This document shows, piece after piece, positions 38,455 to 48,625 of a DNA stretch of 64,000 nucleotides (position 1 is its first letter; every line of letters begins with the position of its first letter). This DNA is from Trifolium pratense (taxonomy: Eukaryota > Streptophyta > Magnoliopsida > Fabales > Fabaceae), in NCBI RefSeq assembly GCF_020283565.1, contig NC_060062.1:24798251-24862250 (forward strand), read 5' to 3'. Made by a program: the position numbers and the translations under genes. The notes beneath the pieces are model-generated. The model did no database searches. It was not told the origin of the DNA and saw only the letters and a program-made list of their open reading frames with translations.

Positions 38455-38738
38455 CTCCCTCCGATTTTTTTTTTACATTCCCTCCTGTTCTTTTTATAAA
38501 GAACAATTTGAAGAAAAAAATTGGTCATTTTTATAAGAAACAATCATTAAATTTATTCTTACAATTCCATTTTTACCCTCATTAAATTGTATCAAATTAA
38601 TTGATTCCAAATTAGAGTGACATATCCCTATATTACAATAGACAAGGAAAAATTAATACATCAATGTTAGTTTTGGAATAGATGGTAAAGTTTTAAAATT
38701 TTTAATAAGAAAGATAAATTTTCTTGCTCCGGATGGAG
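38455..38738. mobile_element. Stowaway-type MITE
   Basis: Begins CTCCCTCCGATT and ends GCTCCGGATGGAG with TA on each side; 284 bp, inner arms TTTTTATAAAGAACAA / TTAATAAGAAAGATAAA weakly pair. Confidence 0.65.
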
Positions 38739-38740
38739 TA

Positions 38741-39770
38741 TTAGTTGTTATTTCCCTCCCTAAAGACTGGACCATTAAATAATGAAGAACAGAAAAGAAA
38801 AGCAGCATTGAATACTAACCTCTCTTTCTAATTATTTTATGGGTGAGGCTAAACAGTGCTTTGAACACTTGTTAAGCATACCTAAAATGGAAATAAAAAA
38901 TAAAATTAATATTGTTAAGACAACTTTTTACACTTTCAATGCATTAAATGCACCAGTTCTAAGACAGAATTTCAATTTTTTTTTTGTACATAAAATTTCT
39001 ATACTTATATAACTAGTGCCCTTTACCATTTTCCTTATTTTATTTATTACAAGTTTGTTTGATATGCAAAATATAAGTGTTGGACAACACAATAGATAAT
39101 ACAACAACACATGATAAATTTTAAGGTATTAAAAAACTTTTTTTAATTCTACGATGTTTGAGAGATAAAAAATTATTTTGATATTTTGGACACTTGTATT
39201 TGAGATAAACAGTTGCTATGTGGTTTAGCGAGAAATACAAAATTTAATTTTTATTCAGTTATTTGGTCTCCAATTTATACGGTTTTAAGAACAATTTTAT
39301 AATAAAACACAATTAAATTAAACTGTCATATTTATTTCTTTTAAATTTTTTAAGCAGATTAAACACAAATCTATAAGTCTTTTCTCTATAATACACTCTT
39401 TCAAAGAGATACTAACCCCTATTAAAAAGTATATAAGGTTGGCTTGTGGCAAAGGTGGAGAAGTTAAGAAGAAGAGTAATACATAAATATATTAGAAAGA
39501 AAATTAATACTCCCTCTACTTTTTTTTAATTATCTATTTAGAATAGTAATACCAAATTAAGAAAATGTATTTTTCCACACACTTTAATTTTAATCCACAA
39601 AATTATCTTTACTATTATACTCTAATTTTAATCCACTAACAAATTTCTTTTTTTTTTACACACAATTTCTTTTTCTAATAAATTTAATATATTATGAAAA
39701 AAAAACAGAATTTAATGTTATGTACCTTTCCTATTTCATCCATTTTGTTAACAACTGCAATCAATGAAAG
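38741..39770. other. Intergenic, no gene seen
   Basis: AT-rich. A lone Stowaway-like end (ACTCCCTCTACTT) at about 39511 has no obvious partner. Confidence 0.45.
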
Positions 39771-39783
39771 TTACAAATGTTTC

Positions 39784-39937
39784 ACCGATCGTTAGTTGGT
39801 TTAGTGGTGATTGGCGCTGAATTTGGTAGGGAGGACCACGGTTCAATCCACCGCAACTGTGATCAGGAAGAGACTGAAACCACTTGATACAAGAACTGAC
39901 TCTGAACCAGATTAAATTGTGGTGAAAAAAAAAATAT
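39784..39937 (+). mobile_element. tRNA-derived SINE with 13-bp target duplication
   Basis: A 154-bp element with Pol III promoter boxes: A box GGTTTAGTGG (39798-39807, fits RRYNNARYGG) and B-like box GGTTCAATCC (39840-39849, one base short of consensus). It ends GGTG plus an A-run and is flanked by the exact 13-bp duplication TTACAAATGTTTC (39771-39783, 39938-39950), proving retroposition. Confidence 0.92.
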
Positions 39938-39950
39938 TTACAAATGTTTC

Positions 39951-40302
39951 TTCTCTATTTTTATCAACACCATTCTCTCAAAATTTTATCTCATTCTATT
40001 GATTTTCACTAACGGATCCAGGCTACATGTAACACCTTCATTATGATAAACAATTTGGGTGCCTATTTTAAAGATTGTCCAGTAATAAGGAGTTTTTTTT
40101 ATCACAGATTCACAGTAATAAGGAGTTTTTTTTTTTTTTTTTTTTTTATCACAGTAGTAAGGACTTTTTATCTCTTCAGATTTTGTGATTTCTAATAAAT
40201 TTATTTTATAAAATGAATGGTTGAAATGTAATAATACGGATTAATTTGTGATATTCAATTATTAAAAGGAAGAAATTCAGTTTTTATTAAATAATGCAAT
40301 GT
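39951..40302. other. Intergenic, small tandem repeats
   Basis: Around 40076-40165 CAGTAATAAGGAGTTTTTT is repeated with long T-runs; otherwise nothing recognised. Confidence 0.5.
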
Positions 40303-40432
40303 CTCGTGAGTTTAGCTCAGTTTAGCTCAATTATTAAAACGGAAGGTATGATTCGAACTCCGATCATCCCACTTATTCATCTTAAGGGTGAAATTTTTAG
40401 TTAGCCACTAAACTACATGACAAAAAAAAAAA
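40303..40432 (+). mobile_element. tRNA-derived SINE, copy 2
   Basis: Starts TCGTGAGTTTAGCTCAG (A-box-like), has GATTCGAACTCC (B-box-like), then TTAGCCACTAAACTAC and an A-run. Same block order as the minus-strand copy at 3589-3718. The A-box region is partly duplicated (TTTAGCTCA twice). Confidence 0.65.
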
Positions 40433-40959
40433 TTAATCACTGAAATTAGAGTGTTTTTTTGTGAAATTTTTTATGAGTTCACGGATGAAAGTGATAAGTA
40501 TCATGTGAAATTCACACACATAAGAGATTTAAATTCAAGTAAAAACATCGAGTCTCATTGTAAATCTCATTGTAATGTTCTTCACTCGTCTTATTTATTC
40601 AATGATGTCATAGAGATTCTTACCATTTGTTGTTGAAATTGAAAGTTAGCCGTAGAACCTAATACCTTCAACCAACTTTTTTCTTCAAGCAATTATGCTA
40701 AGAGAGGAACTATGTCCTTCAATTGTTGGTTCATTAACTACTGTTTCAAAGAGTGTACGTTAAATATGATGTGTGGGGATATTTCACTCGTTAAATAAGA
40801 AATGCATAAAATTAAATTAAATTAAAGAAATAAAAAATGTGTAAATAATTTGATTGTTTGTAAAAAAATATCGAGTACAACATTAATATTTATAGACAAA
40901 TAATTGTTAGCCTATATAGTGACCAGAAATCATCGTGGCTATAGATAATTTGGGACATA
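40433..40959. other. Intergenic, nothing recognised
   Basis: ORF at 40451-40636 has no domain; no other signal. Confidence 0.45.
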
Positions 40960-40968
40960 CGATTATTT

Positions 40969-41113
40969 GGGGGATGGATTCTCTCCCGTACTGGACAATG
41001 TCCAGTGGAATCTGTGCCTTTCATTGTTTGTTTAATAATTAAAAAAATTTGTGCAAAGGAAATAGATGGATGGGATTGCACTGGACAGAAAATGCACTGG
41101 AGACAACCCCACC
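40969..41113. mobile_element. Mutator-like MITE with 9-bp duplication
   Basis: 145 bp beginning GGGGGATGGATTCTCTCC and ending in an imperfect complement (GGAGACAACCCCACC); flanked by exact CGATTATTT (40960-40968, 41114-41122). Inner arms share ACTGGACA / TGTCCAGT. Same terminal style as 2921-3068. Confidence 0.8.
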
Positions 41114-42004
41114 CGATTATTTGCACATGTAATGCGTGAAACTCCCCTTTCATGGTGATCATCACGCCCTATATTCGGTATTATTTCTAACCGTGTTATT
41201 GAATCTTCAAATCAATTACGATATTTTTATAGTAGAAGCAATTTTTCAAGGTCAACTATATGGTTTGATATCATATTAACAGAAGACATTGTTGGATATG
41301 CCTTGAAATCTCAGTTACAAGAAGTCAGAAAAATCTTTGTTGAATCTTTTTGCATCTTTGATGTTTTGAAGATTTTTTGGGAAAAAAATATATTTTCTTG
41401 GAAGATACTTTGACTTGGATTTGTTTTATTTTAAAACAGATTTGTTACTAATTTTTTTGGCATATTATTTTTCTATAAATAGGGTGATACGATCATGAGT
41501 TCCCTAAACATGTGGAAGGAAACTTATAAAAAAATGCATAAAAAAATATTTGGATGAAGATGCTTGAGCCCAACTTGAAGTCCAATTCATATGATAAGAA
41601 GCATCTTTGGGCTGAATTGTGGTATAATAATATTGGACTAAATAAAAAAATAATTAAGTCCAATTTTCTTTATTTTTATTGTAATTTTCGTTTTTGGTAT
41701 TAGGAGAGTTTTTAGATGACCTTTAGTTGCTCCCTAGGCTCTCTAGATGCTTCCTAGTGGTGCACTAAGTCATTATAGTGGCTTGTGGGAATTTATAAGC
41801 ATGTTAGTGGAAATTTTCTAAGTCCTATGATGAATGAATGATAGTGGACAATAAATCCTACTATGTAAGGATATGTTATAAATAGGACCATCATGTACTT
41901 TTCAAACAACTTGGAATATAATCTAATTTGAGAGTTTCTCTTGTGAGAACTTTTTCTTTGTTCTTGTGATAAGAACATTGTTCTTGAGATAAGAACTTTA
42001 TAGT

Positions 42005-42090
42005 GTTGGTTCTACCGGCAGGTCGCGGTTAGGGTCGCACTTTCTTTGATAACTTTGGTTCTACCGGCAGGTCGCGGTTAGGGTCAAGTT
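42005..42090 (+). repeat. Tandem motif in left inner LTR, two copies
   Basis: TTGGTTCTACCGGCAGGTCG and onward (GCGGTTAGGGTC) occurs at 42006 and 42055. The right LTR has three copies (43575, 43624, 43679). Confidence 0.9.
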
Positions 42091-42223
42091 CCTCTTTTAC
42101 CTGTTTTCAAGACGATCCTAAGCAGTCGCTTATCAGTTGGTATCAGAGCTTCGGCTCTTGAAATCAGGTTTGATCTATCATTTTTTTTATCTTGTTAAAA
42201 AAAAAAGAGTTGAAAAAAAAAAT

Positions 42224-43126
42224 ATGGAGGAAGAAAAACATGTCTCCATCAAACATTTGGAGAAGTTATTATTTCAAGAATTTCAAAAGCTTCATGAAAA
42301 GTTTGATCGCATAGAGAGGAATTATAGAAAAAATTATAAAAAAAGAGACGGAGAAAATAAGATAGAAGATAGAAGAATGAAAAGTGAGGGACAAACAAAA
42401 AAACATATTGCAAATTTTGATGTATTTTGGGGTAACTTCCAAAATAAAGAGATTGGTAGAGAGAAAAGAAAACAAGAGAGCAAGGAGAAACTTGAAAGTG
42501 AAGTGAAGGGAGAAGAGATTATTGAAAAAGAAATTGAGAACATTTTTGTGGCTATCGAAAATGTCACCATTCCTAAGAGTGGGAAAGAAAAAGAAGAGAT
42601 TATCGAAAAAGAAATTGATAGCGTTTTTGCGGTTACCGAAAATGTCATCATTCCTTTTAATAATGCTTCTTTTACTTCTTGTACTCTAGAGTCTTTATCT
42701 CAAGGAGAAGTTAGTGAAGAAGATAGAAATCTTACTTTTGAGAGAAGTAAAGAAAATGAAGTAGAGAATATGGAAAATTGTGAGAGAAAATATAATGATG
42801 TTATAGAAGTGGAGGAGAAAGAAAATATTGAGAGAAAAGAAGAAAAGAAAAATGAATGTGAAGCAAAGGAAATTTATGAGAGAAAAATAAATGAGGAGGT
42901 TGAAAAAGATGTCAACTTTGAGAAGATTGAAGAAAAAAAATTCAACTTGCAAAAAGAAAGGGAATATCCAAAAGAGAGAATTTTTTTTACTAATTCTTTA
43001 GTTATTTATGCAGGTTTGGATTTGAGGACAAATCCTCTTGAAGAGGGAGAGAATGATACGATCATGAGTTCCCTAAACATGTGGAAGGAAACTTATAAAA
43101 AAATGCATAAAAAAATATTTGGATGA
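42224..43126 (+). CDS. Lys/Glu-rich ORF of the nested LTR element
   Basis: A 300-residue open frame from the first ATG after the primer site (the frame is open further upstream without an ATG), ending inside the right LTR. The product is extremely rich in Lys and Glu, predicted coiled coil, with a two-copy internal repeat (EEIIEKEIENIFVAIENVTIP and EEIIEKEIDSVFAVTENVIIP, residues ~104-155). There is no zinc knuckle, protease or polymerase motif. Its tail LDLRTNPLEEGEND looks like the end of a gypsy polyprotein. It may be a gag-derived or captured sequence; function unknown. That it stays open over 900 bp in an otherwise defective element is notable. Confidence 0.5.
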   Translation: MEEEKHVSIKHLEKLLFQEFQKLHEKFDRIERNYRKNYKKRDGENKIEDRRMKSEGQTKKHIANFDVFWGNFQNKEIGREKRKQESKEKLESEVKGEEIIEKEIENIFVAIENVTIPKSGKEKEEIIEKEIDSVFAVTENVIIPFNNASFTSCTLESLSQGEVSEEDRNLTFERSKENEVENMENCERKYNDVIEVEEKENIERKEEKKNECEAKEIYERKINEEVEKDVNFEKIEEKKFNLQKEREYPKERIFFTNSLVIYAGLDLRTNPLEEGENDTIMSSLNMWKETYKKMHKKIFG

Positions 43127-43759
43127 AGATGCTTGAGCCCAACTTGAAGTCCAATTCATATGATAAGAAGCATCTTTGGGCTGAATTGTGGTATAATAAT
43201 ATTGGACTAAATAAAAAAATAATTAAGTCCAATTTTCTTTATTTTTATTGTAATTTTCGTTTTTGGTATTAGGAGAGTTTTTAGATGACCTTTAGTTGCT
43301 CCCTAGGCTCTCTAGATGCTTCCTAGTGGTGCACTAAGTCATTATAGTGGCTTGTGGGAATTTATAAGCATGTTAGTGGAAATTTTCTAAGTCCTATGAT
43401 GAATGAATGATAGTGGACAATAAATCCTACTATGTAAGGATATGCTATAAATAGGACCATCATGTACTTTTCAAACAACTGGGAATATAATCTAATTTGA
43501 GAGTTTCTCTTGTGAGAACTTTTTCTTTGTTCTTGTGATAAGAACATTGTTCTTGAGATAAGAACTTTATAGTGTTGGTTCTACCGGCAGGTCGCGGTTA
43601 GGGTCACACTTTATTTGATAACTTTGGTTCTACCGGCAGGTTGCGGTTAGGGTCAAGTTCCCCTTTTCCTTGATAACTTTGGTTCTACCGGCAGGTCGCG
43701 GTTAGGGTCAAGTTCCTCTTTTACCTGTTTTCAAGACGATCCTAAGCAGTCGCTTATCA
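43054..43759 (+). repeat. Right LTR of the nested element
   Basis: 706 bp; TATA-like GCTATAAATAGG near 43445. Three copies of the TTGGTTCTACCGGCAGG repeat. Confidence 0.93.
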
Positions 43760-44284
43760 TAGGGAGTGCTTTATTCATAGAAAAATTGAGAGAGAAAGAG
43801 AGTAGAGATGTAGAGGCAAGAATTAGGGTTTGCCACCACACAAGGGCTAGGGTTTTAGAGAGGAAAAAAAGGTTCTCTCTTGGTATAACTCTAGGGTGGG
43901 AGAACTATCTTTGTGGTACACCTTGGGAAACACTTATCAAATTGAGTCTCTTGGCCACGGGAAGAGATTCGGGTTTTGGGTAGAATTAGGATTAATTCTT
44001 GTAACTCAATTGGAACTCTTTGTAAAGTTACTCTTTGATATAGTGGAACGGAGGGGCTGCTCTCTCCCCCAGACTAGGTCATTATTGGACCGAACTGGGT
44101 AAACAAATATCGTGTTCTTTCTTCTCCTTTATCTCGTTTATCGGTCGTTATTATTATTGCTTATTCCTCTTAATTATTTGGTTGCCGTTCTATTGCTCCA
44201 CACATCAAGTTCTTTTATTGATGTGATTTTAAGACGAATTCACAACAATTGGCGCCCACCGTGGGGCAATCGGAATAATTTGAA

Positions 44285-45200
44285 GTGAGCACCATGGGTT
44301 TTAAGTCGGATATCGAGGGACTTTCCAAAAGCAATTTGGAATTGTGGAAAGTGAAGATGGAAGCAATTTTAATGTTCGGGATGATGGATAAAACATGCAG
44401 TGTTGTTATCCGGTGCCTCGAAGATAAAGAGTTAATGGAGATAGCGAAGAAGGTCGGCCTGGAGAGGCGGTGGTAATAATACTCGGGTTACTTCTGAAAC
44501 AACAACTTTATTATGCGGAGGTGCTAGTGGAAGTTGAGATTCGGTGGAGTGTTGAGTCATGGACGTTGAATGCTCCTATCACGTGTGGTCAAAGAATGAA
44601 TACTTTGAGGCTCTAGAGCTAGTTGAAGGTGGAGTTGTTCATCTTGAAGATGGAAAGCTTGAAGTTCAAGGTATGAGTTCAGTTTGTCTTACGAAGTTTG
44701 ACAATCGTGATTTTCTTTACACGATGTGAGGTATGTTTCTAAACTTAGATGCAAAGACAGTTGGTCATGCATCTATAACTAGTGGTGACTCTCATAATGT
44801 AGTTGAGTTGTGGGACTTTGGGTGGACCTGTTAGTGACATGAGTTTAGTTGGACTAGTGAACAAGGTTTACTAGGTGTTGAACTGAACTGGAATTGTTGG
44901 AGACTAACAATAGCTTGAAGTATGTTTCAGAGGAATTGAAGAGGTCTTGCGTGTTACAAGGTGGAAATCATGGTGGGTATACTTTGGTGGAAACTCGGTT
45001 TGAGGTGGAGTCTTCCAATAGTGGTAGACAGTCAACATTAGCTCTTGGCTATCTAATCGGAGATATAAAGGAGAGTGGTATTGTTGAACCAAAGGGGGAT
45101 TACCATGAAGACCTTGTGGATTATGTTTCAATTGTGGCTGAAGAAGTGCAAGACCTTGAGAGGATCTTCAGGGAGGCAATTGAAAGCAACAGGTGATCAG
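44285..45200 (+). pseudogene. Copia gag-pol remnants in the outer element
   Basis: Short frames recall copia polyprotein pieces in order. LSKSNLELWKVKMEAILM (44310-44375) resembles the gag start. VWSKNEYFEALELVEGG onward to MSSVCLTKFD (about 44583-44705) resembles the segment after the protease active site. EDLVDYVSIVAEE plus FREAIESN (45105-45190) resembles the junction before reverse transcriptase. Stops and shifts separate them and the polymerase is missing. Downstream, 45200-45700 repeats blocks such as TTCTTCAG(A/G)GAGG / GGAAGGCATTCCG. Confidence 0.65.
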
Positions 45201-45731
45201 ACTTGGTAACTTGTGAGACTGCTGGAGGTAGTTGGATACAAGAAGAGTTTGATGTTGCAGCTTGTGGAACCACCTAAAATTCCAAGGTTGGTTTGGAGCC
45301 AAGCAAAACTTCGAGAGTACGGAAGGCATTCCGGGGTCGAAGAGTGGTGAAGGCTTGTAGGGCTATCGCAAAATCCCATGGATAGTCGGAGGCAAGCGAT
45401 TCTTCAGAAGGACGGAAAAGGCACAATCCGGGGGCTGAAGAGGGATAGTGGAGCTTGTTGAGCTATCTAAAATTCCGATGATAGTTGGGAGCAAGCGTTT
45501 CTTCAGGGAGGTACGGACTTGACCAGTTCGGAGTCTGAAGAGGGTGCGGTGAATCTTGTGGGGCTACCTAAAATCCTATGGTAGTGAGAGGCAAGATCTT
45601 CATGAGAGCGGAAGGCATTCCGAGGATGAAGAGGGAGGTACGATCCGGTGATCTTGAATAGAGGTTCAAGATGGAGAGAGCAGCACGATGGTTGATCGGA
45701 TCACCATCGATTTAAAGGCAAGGTGGAGAAT

Positions 45732-46409
45732 TGTTGGATATGCCTTGAAATCTCAGTTACAAGAAGTCAGAAAAATCTTTGTTGAATCTTTTTGCATCTT
45801 TGATGTTTTGAAGATTTTTTGGGAAAAAAATATATTTTCTTGGAAGATACTTTGACTTGGATTTGTTTTATTTTAAAACAGATTTGTTACTAATTTTTTT
45901 GGCATATTATTTTTCTATAAATAGGGAGTGCTTTATTCATAGAAAAATTGAGAGAGAAAGAGAGTAGAGATGTAGAGGCTAGAATTAGGGTTTGCCACCA
46001 CACAAGGGCTAGGGTTTTAGAGAGGAAAAAAAGGTTCTCTCTTGGTATAACTCTAGGGTGGGAGAACTATCTTTGTGGTACACCTTGGGAAACACTTATC
46101 AAATTGAGTCTCTTGGCCACGGGAAGAGATTCGGGTTTTGGGTAGAATTAGGATTAATTCTTGTAACTCAATTGGAACTCTTTGTAAAGTTACTCTTTGA
46201 TATAGTGGAACGGAGGGGCTGCTCTCTCCCCCAGACTAGGTCATTATTGGACCGAACTGGGTAAACAAATATCGTGTTCTTTCTTCTCCTTTATCTCGTT
46301 TATCGGTCGTTATTATTATTGCTTATTCCTCTTAATTATTTGGTTGCCGTTCTATTGCTCCACACATCAAGTTCTTTTATTGGTGTGATTTTAAGACGAA
46401 TTGACAACA
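45732..46409 (+). repeat. 3' LTR of the outer copia element
   Basis: 678 bp, TGTTGGATATGCC...GACAACA, intact, preserving the uninterrupted version of the site (TATAAATAGGGAGTGC at about 45918) where the nested element landed in the 5' LTR. Confidence 0.95.
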
Positions 46410-46414
46410 GACAT

Positions 46415-48039
46415 GGTTACAAAAACGACATTAGTTGAGTAATAATTTTATTTTCTAATTATTATTCTTTTAATATTCAATTTTTTTAGTATATCTTACA
46501 ATTTTTCTTTTTATTTTTTTGTAGGATTTACAAAAATCGTTTAGCCAATTCATAAGATATTATATGGATTGGACGAATTAAAAATGTGTACCGATGATGG
46601 TCGAGATAATAATTTTTTTGTTATTAAGAAGAATTATCCAAGGAAGAAAACAAAATTAAGATACCAATGGAATGATGTTTGTACCAGAAACAATTTTCTC
46701 CCAAGAATTACTGTTCACTTTAAATTTTGTAACCTATATAGATGTCATCTTTTTCAAATTCCAATGTAATTTACAAAATTTCTATATTTGCCTCTAATAT
46801 TAAATCATCCAAATTGATATCTAAAGAATTTCTTATATATATCTTATAAATATTTGCGTTTTGTTTATTAAATAGGTTTTTAATTTAATTCTATTGACTA
46901 ATTTTAATGGATTTTCAATGTAATTGTCAATTTATTTTTCCCTATTATTTATATATAAGTTTCAACTTAATACCAAGAAATCAAGCCCACGACATAAATA
47001 ACGCACCGCTGGGGCGACTAATGCAGAGACACGGGTATTAGCCTGGTTTCTCTTTAAAGTGGTGTCTACATTATTTGCCTCTAACACGAGTGGCACCATA
47101 TATAACAAACATAAAGAACGCCTAATTATCAAGTCGTGCTACCTTTTGACCAAAGTCTATAATCTTAACGATTATGCTTGATCTCAATATTTAAGAAAGA
47201 CTCGACTTCTTTATATTTAATTGTATTTATACCCATCTGATAAATTTTCAGTTGAAACTCATTCGACTATCCACTTATTCGTCTGTCATGTTAATTTTTA
47301 CATATAAAATATTATGTCAAAATACAATTACTCCCTCTATAATAATATATAAGTAAAAGTCACATTTCTAGATTAATTGCATATTTAATATATCTAGAGA
47401 ATATATTTTGATCTCCTCCAACTAGTAGCTTTTTTTTGTTACAAACCCCAACTAGTAGTTTTTTTTTTTTTTCTCAAAAATTTGACACGAGAAAAAGTAT
47501 CCAAATTGTTTTAAATAATAGTATGATATATATGCATTTCAAAATATGTGTGCCGCCTCTACCACTTGATTTTTTTTTGAATAATCTCTACCACTTGATC
47601 AATACAATATGACAGTATCGCAAGCAACTTGCCGTTGCGCCGGAGTTCCTAGACTCATCCTTCAAACATTATCCGTTTCCTAAGATACCCTCGGGATTCT
47701 TGCATCATTTTTATTAATTTAAAAACAACACCAACATAAAAATAGAATTTATCAAAAATAAAATAAAGAACAACATGTATCATAGCAACGACTAGTTGTA
47801 CCCTAAGGTGAAGTTGGTGGATTAAAAAAATAATATTCATTGACAAGTGAACAATAAAATACTAATATTAATACATAGAATACGGCAAAGTTGTTGTTTT
47901 TCTTAGGTGAATATTCTATCCACTTAACTGTAGAAATTAATTATTCCAGTTGGATAAAATTATAGAAGCCATGAAGTTCTTAAATTCTAGTGCTACTCTA
48001 CTTTTAAAATTGAATTTGAATTAAGAATATTTTTTTTCC
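46415..48039. other. Intergenic, no gene seen
   Basis: Small ORFs (46569-46769 +, 47655-47846 -) lack domains. A Stowaway-like end (CTCCCTCTATAATAATATA) occurs at about 47331. Confidence 0.45.
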
Positions 48040-48170
48040 TTAAACATAGACAAAATAACAAGTCACTAGAAGTTCATAAGATCAGAGTTTGAATTCCGAT
48101 TATAGCGTCTGACCTATCAATTTCGATATTTCTATTAATTGAGCTAAAATTTATAGATATATAATTAAAC
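48040..48170 (+). mobile_element. SINE-like repeat, family 2 copy B
   Basis: CAGAGTTTGAATTCCGATTA followed by GCGTCTGACCTATCAATTTCGATATTT parallels 10020-10090. Ends not defined. Confidence 0.45.
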
Positions 48171-48625
48171 TAAAAGAAATTTGGACCATGTCATCTAATA
48201 ATTTTGGTAAATTATTGAAAATTGAGATAAGAAAAGAAAAAGATAATTGATAAAACCAAGTCTAAAGATTATGTCTTGCAACTTGCATTCTTACAAACAA
48301 GTTGATGATCCACTTGCAAGTAAAACCACGTATAATGTCATTTCTTCAATTAATATTCAATAGTAGTATCAATTATGATTCACTTTTATTATCTTTCTAT
48401 TATATGTCCCTTTGAACAACAAAGAAGAGAAAAAGAAAAAGAACTCTTATATACCAACTTGTACATTACAAAATTAATTATAGCCTCTCACACTCTTTCA
48501 CACCCTCCACATATATATCAATGTAACACTTTAACTTCACAAAACTAATCTTAAGTTTTTTGAGAGCAAAATACAAGAAAAACCATAGTTATATTTATTT
48601 TATAATTTTATTATATAGTTTCAAA
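48171..48625 (+). promoter_or_regulatory. Upstream region of the PYL gene
   Basis: ATATATATCA at 48511-48520 is a possible TATA box about 105 bp before the start codon, preceded by a CT/CA-rich stretch. No other clear cis element. Confidence 0.35.

Larger units (their letters stand above)
41485..43759 (+). mobile_element. Nested non-autonomous LTR retrotransposon
   Basis: 2275 bp: left LTR 41485-42135 (651 bp), internal 42136-43053 (918 bp), right LTR 43054-43759 (706 bp), both LTRs TGATACGATCATG...CGCTTATCA, with exact duplication TAGGG (41480-41484, 43760-43764). Initiator-Met primer site TGGTATCAGAGC at 42138-42149; purine tract GAAGAGGGAGAGAA just before the right LTR. LTRs differ at about four positions plus one extra ~55-bp repeat unit in the right one. 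No protease, reverse transcriptase or integrase. The reading LDLRTNPLEEGEND at the 3' end resembles the tail of gypsy polyproteins, so a Ty3/gypsy origin is inferred. Confidence 0.95.
41290..44247 (+). repeat. 5' LTR of the outer copia element (split)
   Basis: Parts 41290-41484 and 43765-44247. Its TATA box (TATAAATA, 41474-41481) ends three bases before the insertion point, so promoter and downstream start region are now 2.3 kb apart. Confidence 0.95.
41290..46409 (+). mobile_element. Deleted Ty1/copia element with a nested insertion
   Basis: Outer LTR element: 5' LTR 41290-44247 (split by a second element), internal region 44248-45731, 3' LTR 45732-46409, with the exact target duplication GACAT (41285-41289, 46410-46414). 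After removal of the 2275-bp insertion plus its 5-bp duplication, the 5' LTR is 678 bp, the same as the 3' LTR; I count about three substitutions between them. A primer site TGGCGCCCACCGTGGGGC follows the 5' LTR (44250-44267). The internal region is only 1.48 kb and holds disconnected copia scraps; reverse transcriptase and RNase H are absent, so the element is non-autonomous. Confidence 0.95.

Noticed and set aside
42334..42952. Minus-strand Phe/Ile/Ser-rich ORFs resembling membrane proteins
   Set aside because: They are the complement of the Lys/Glu-rich frame of the nested LTR element; hydrophobicity is a by-product of base composition.
44285..44476. Small intact gag gene
   Set aside because: Matches only the first part of a copia gag and stops early; treated as a remnant of the deleted outer element.
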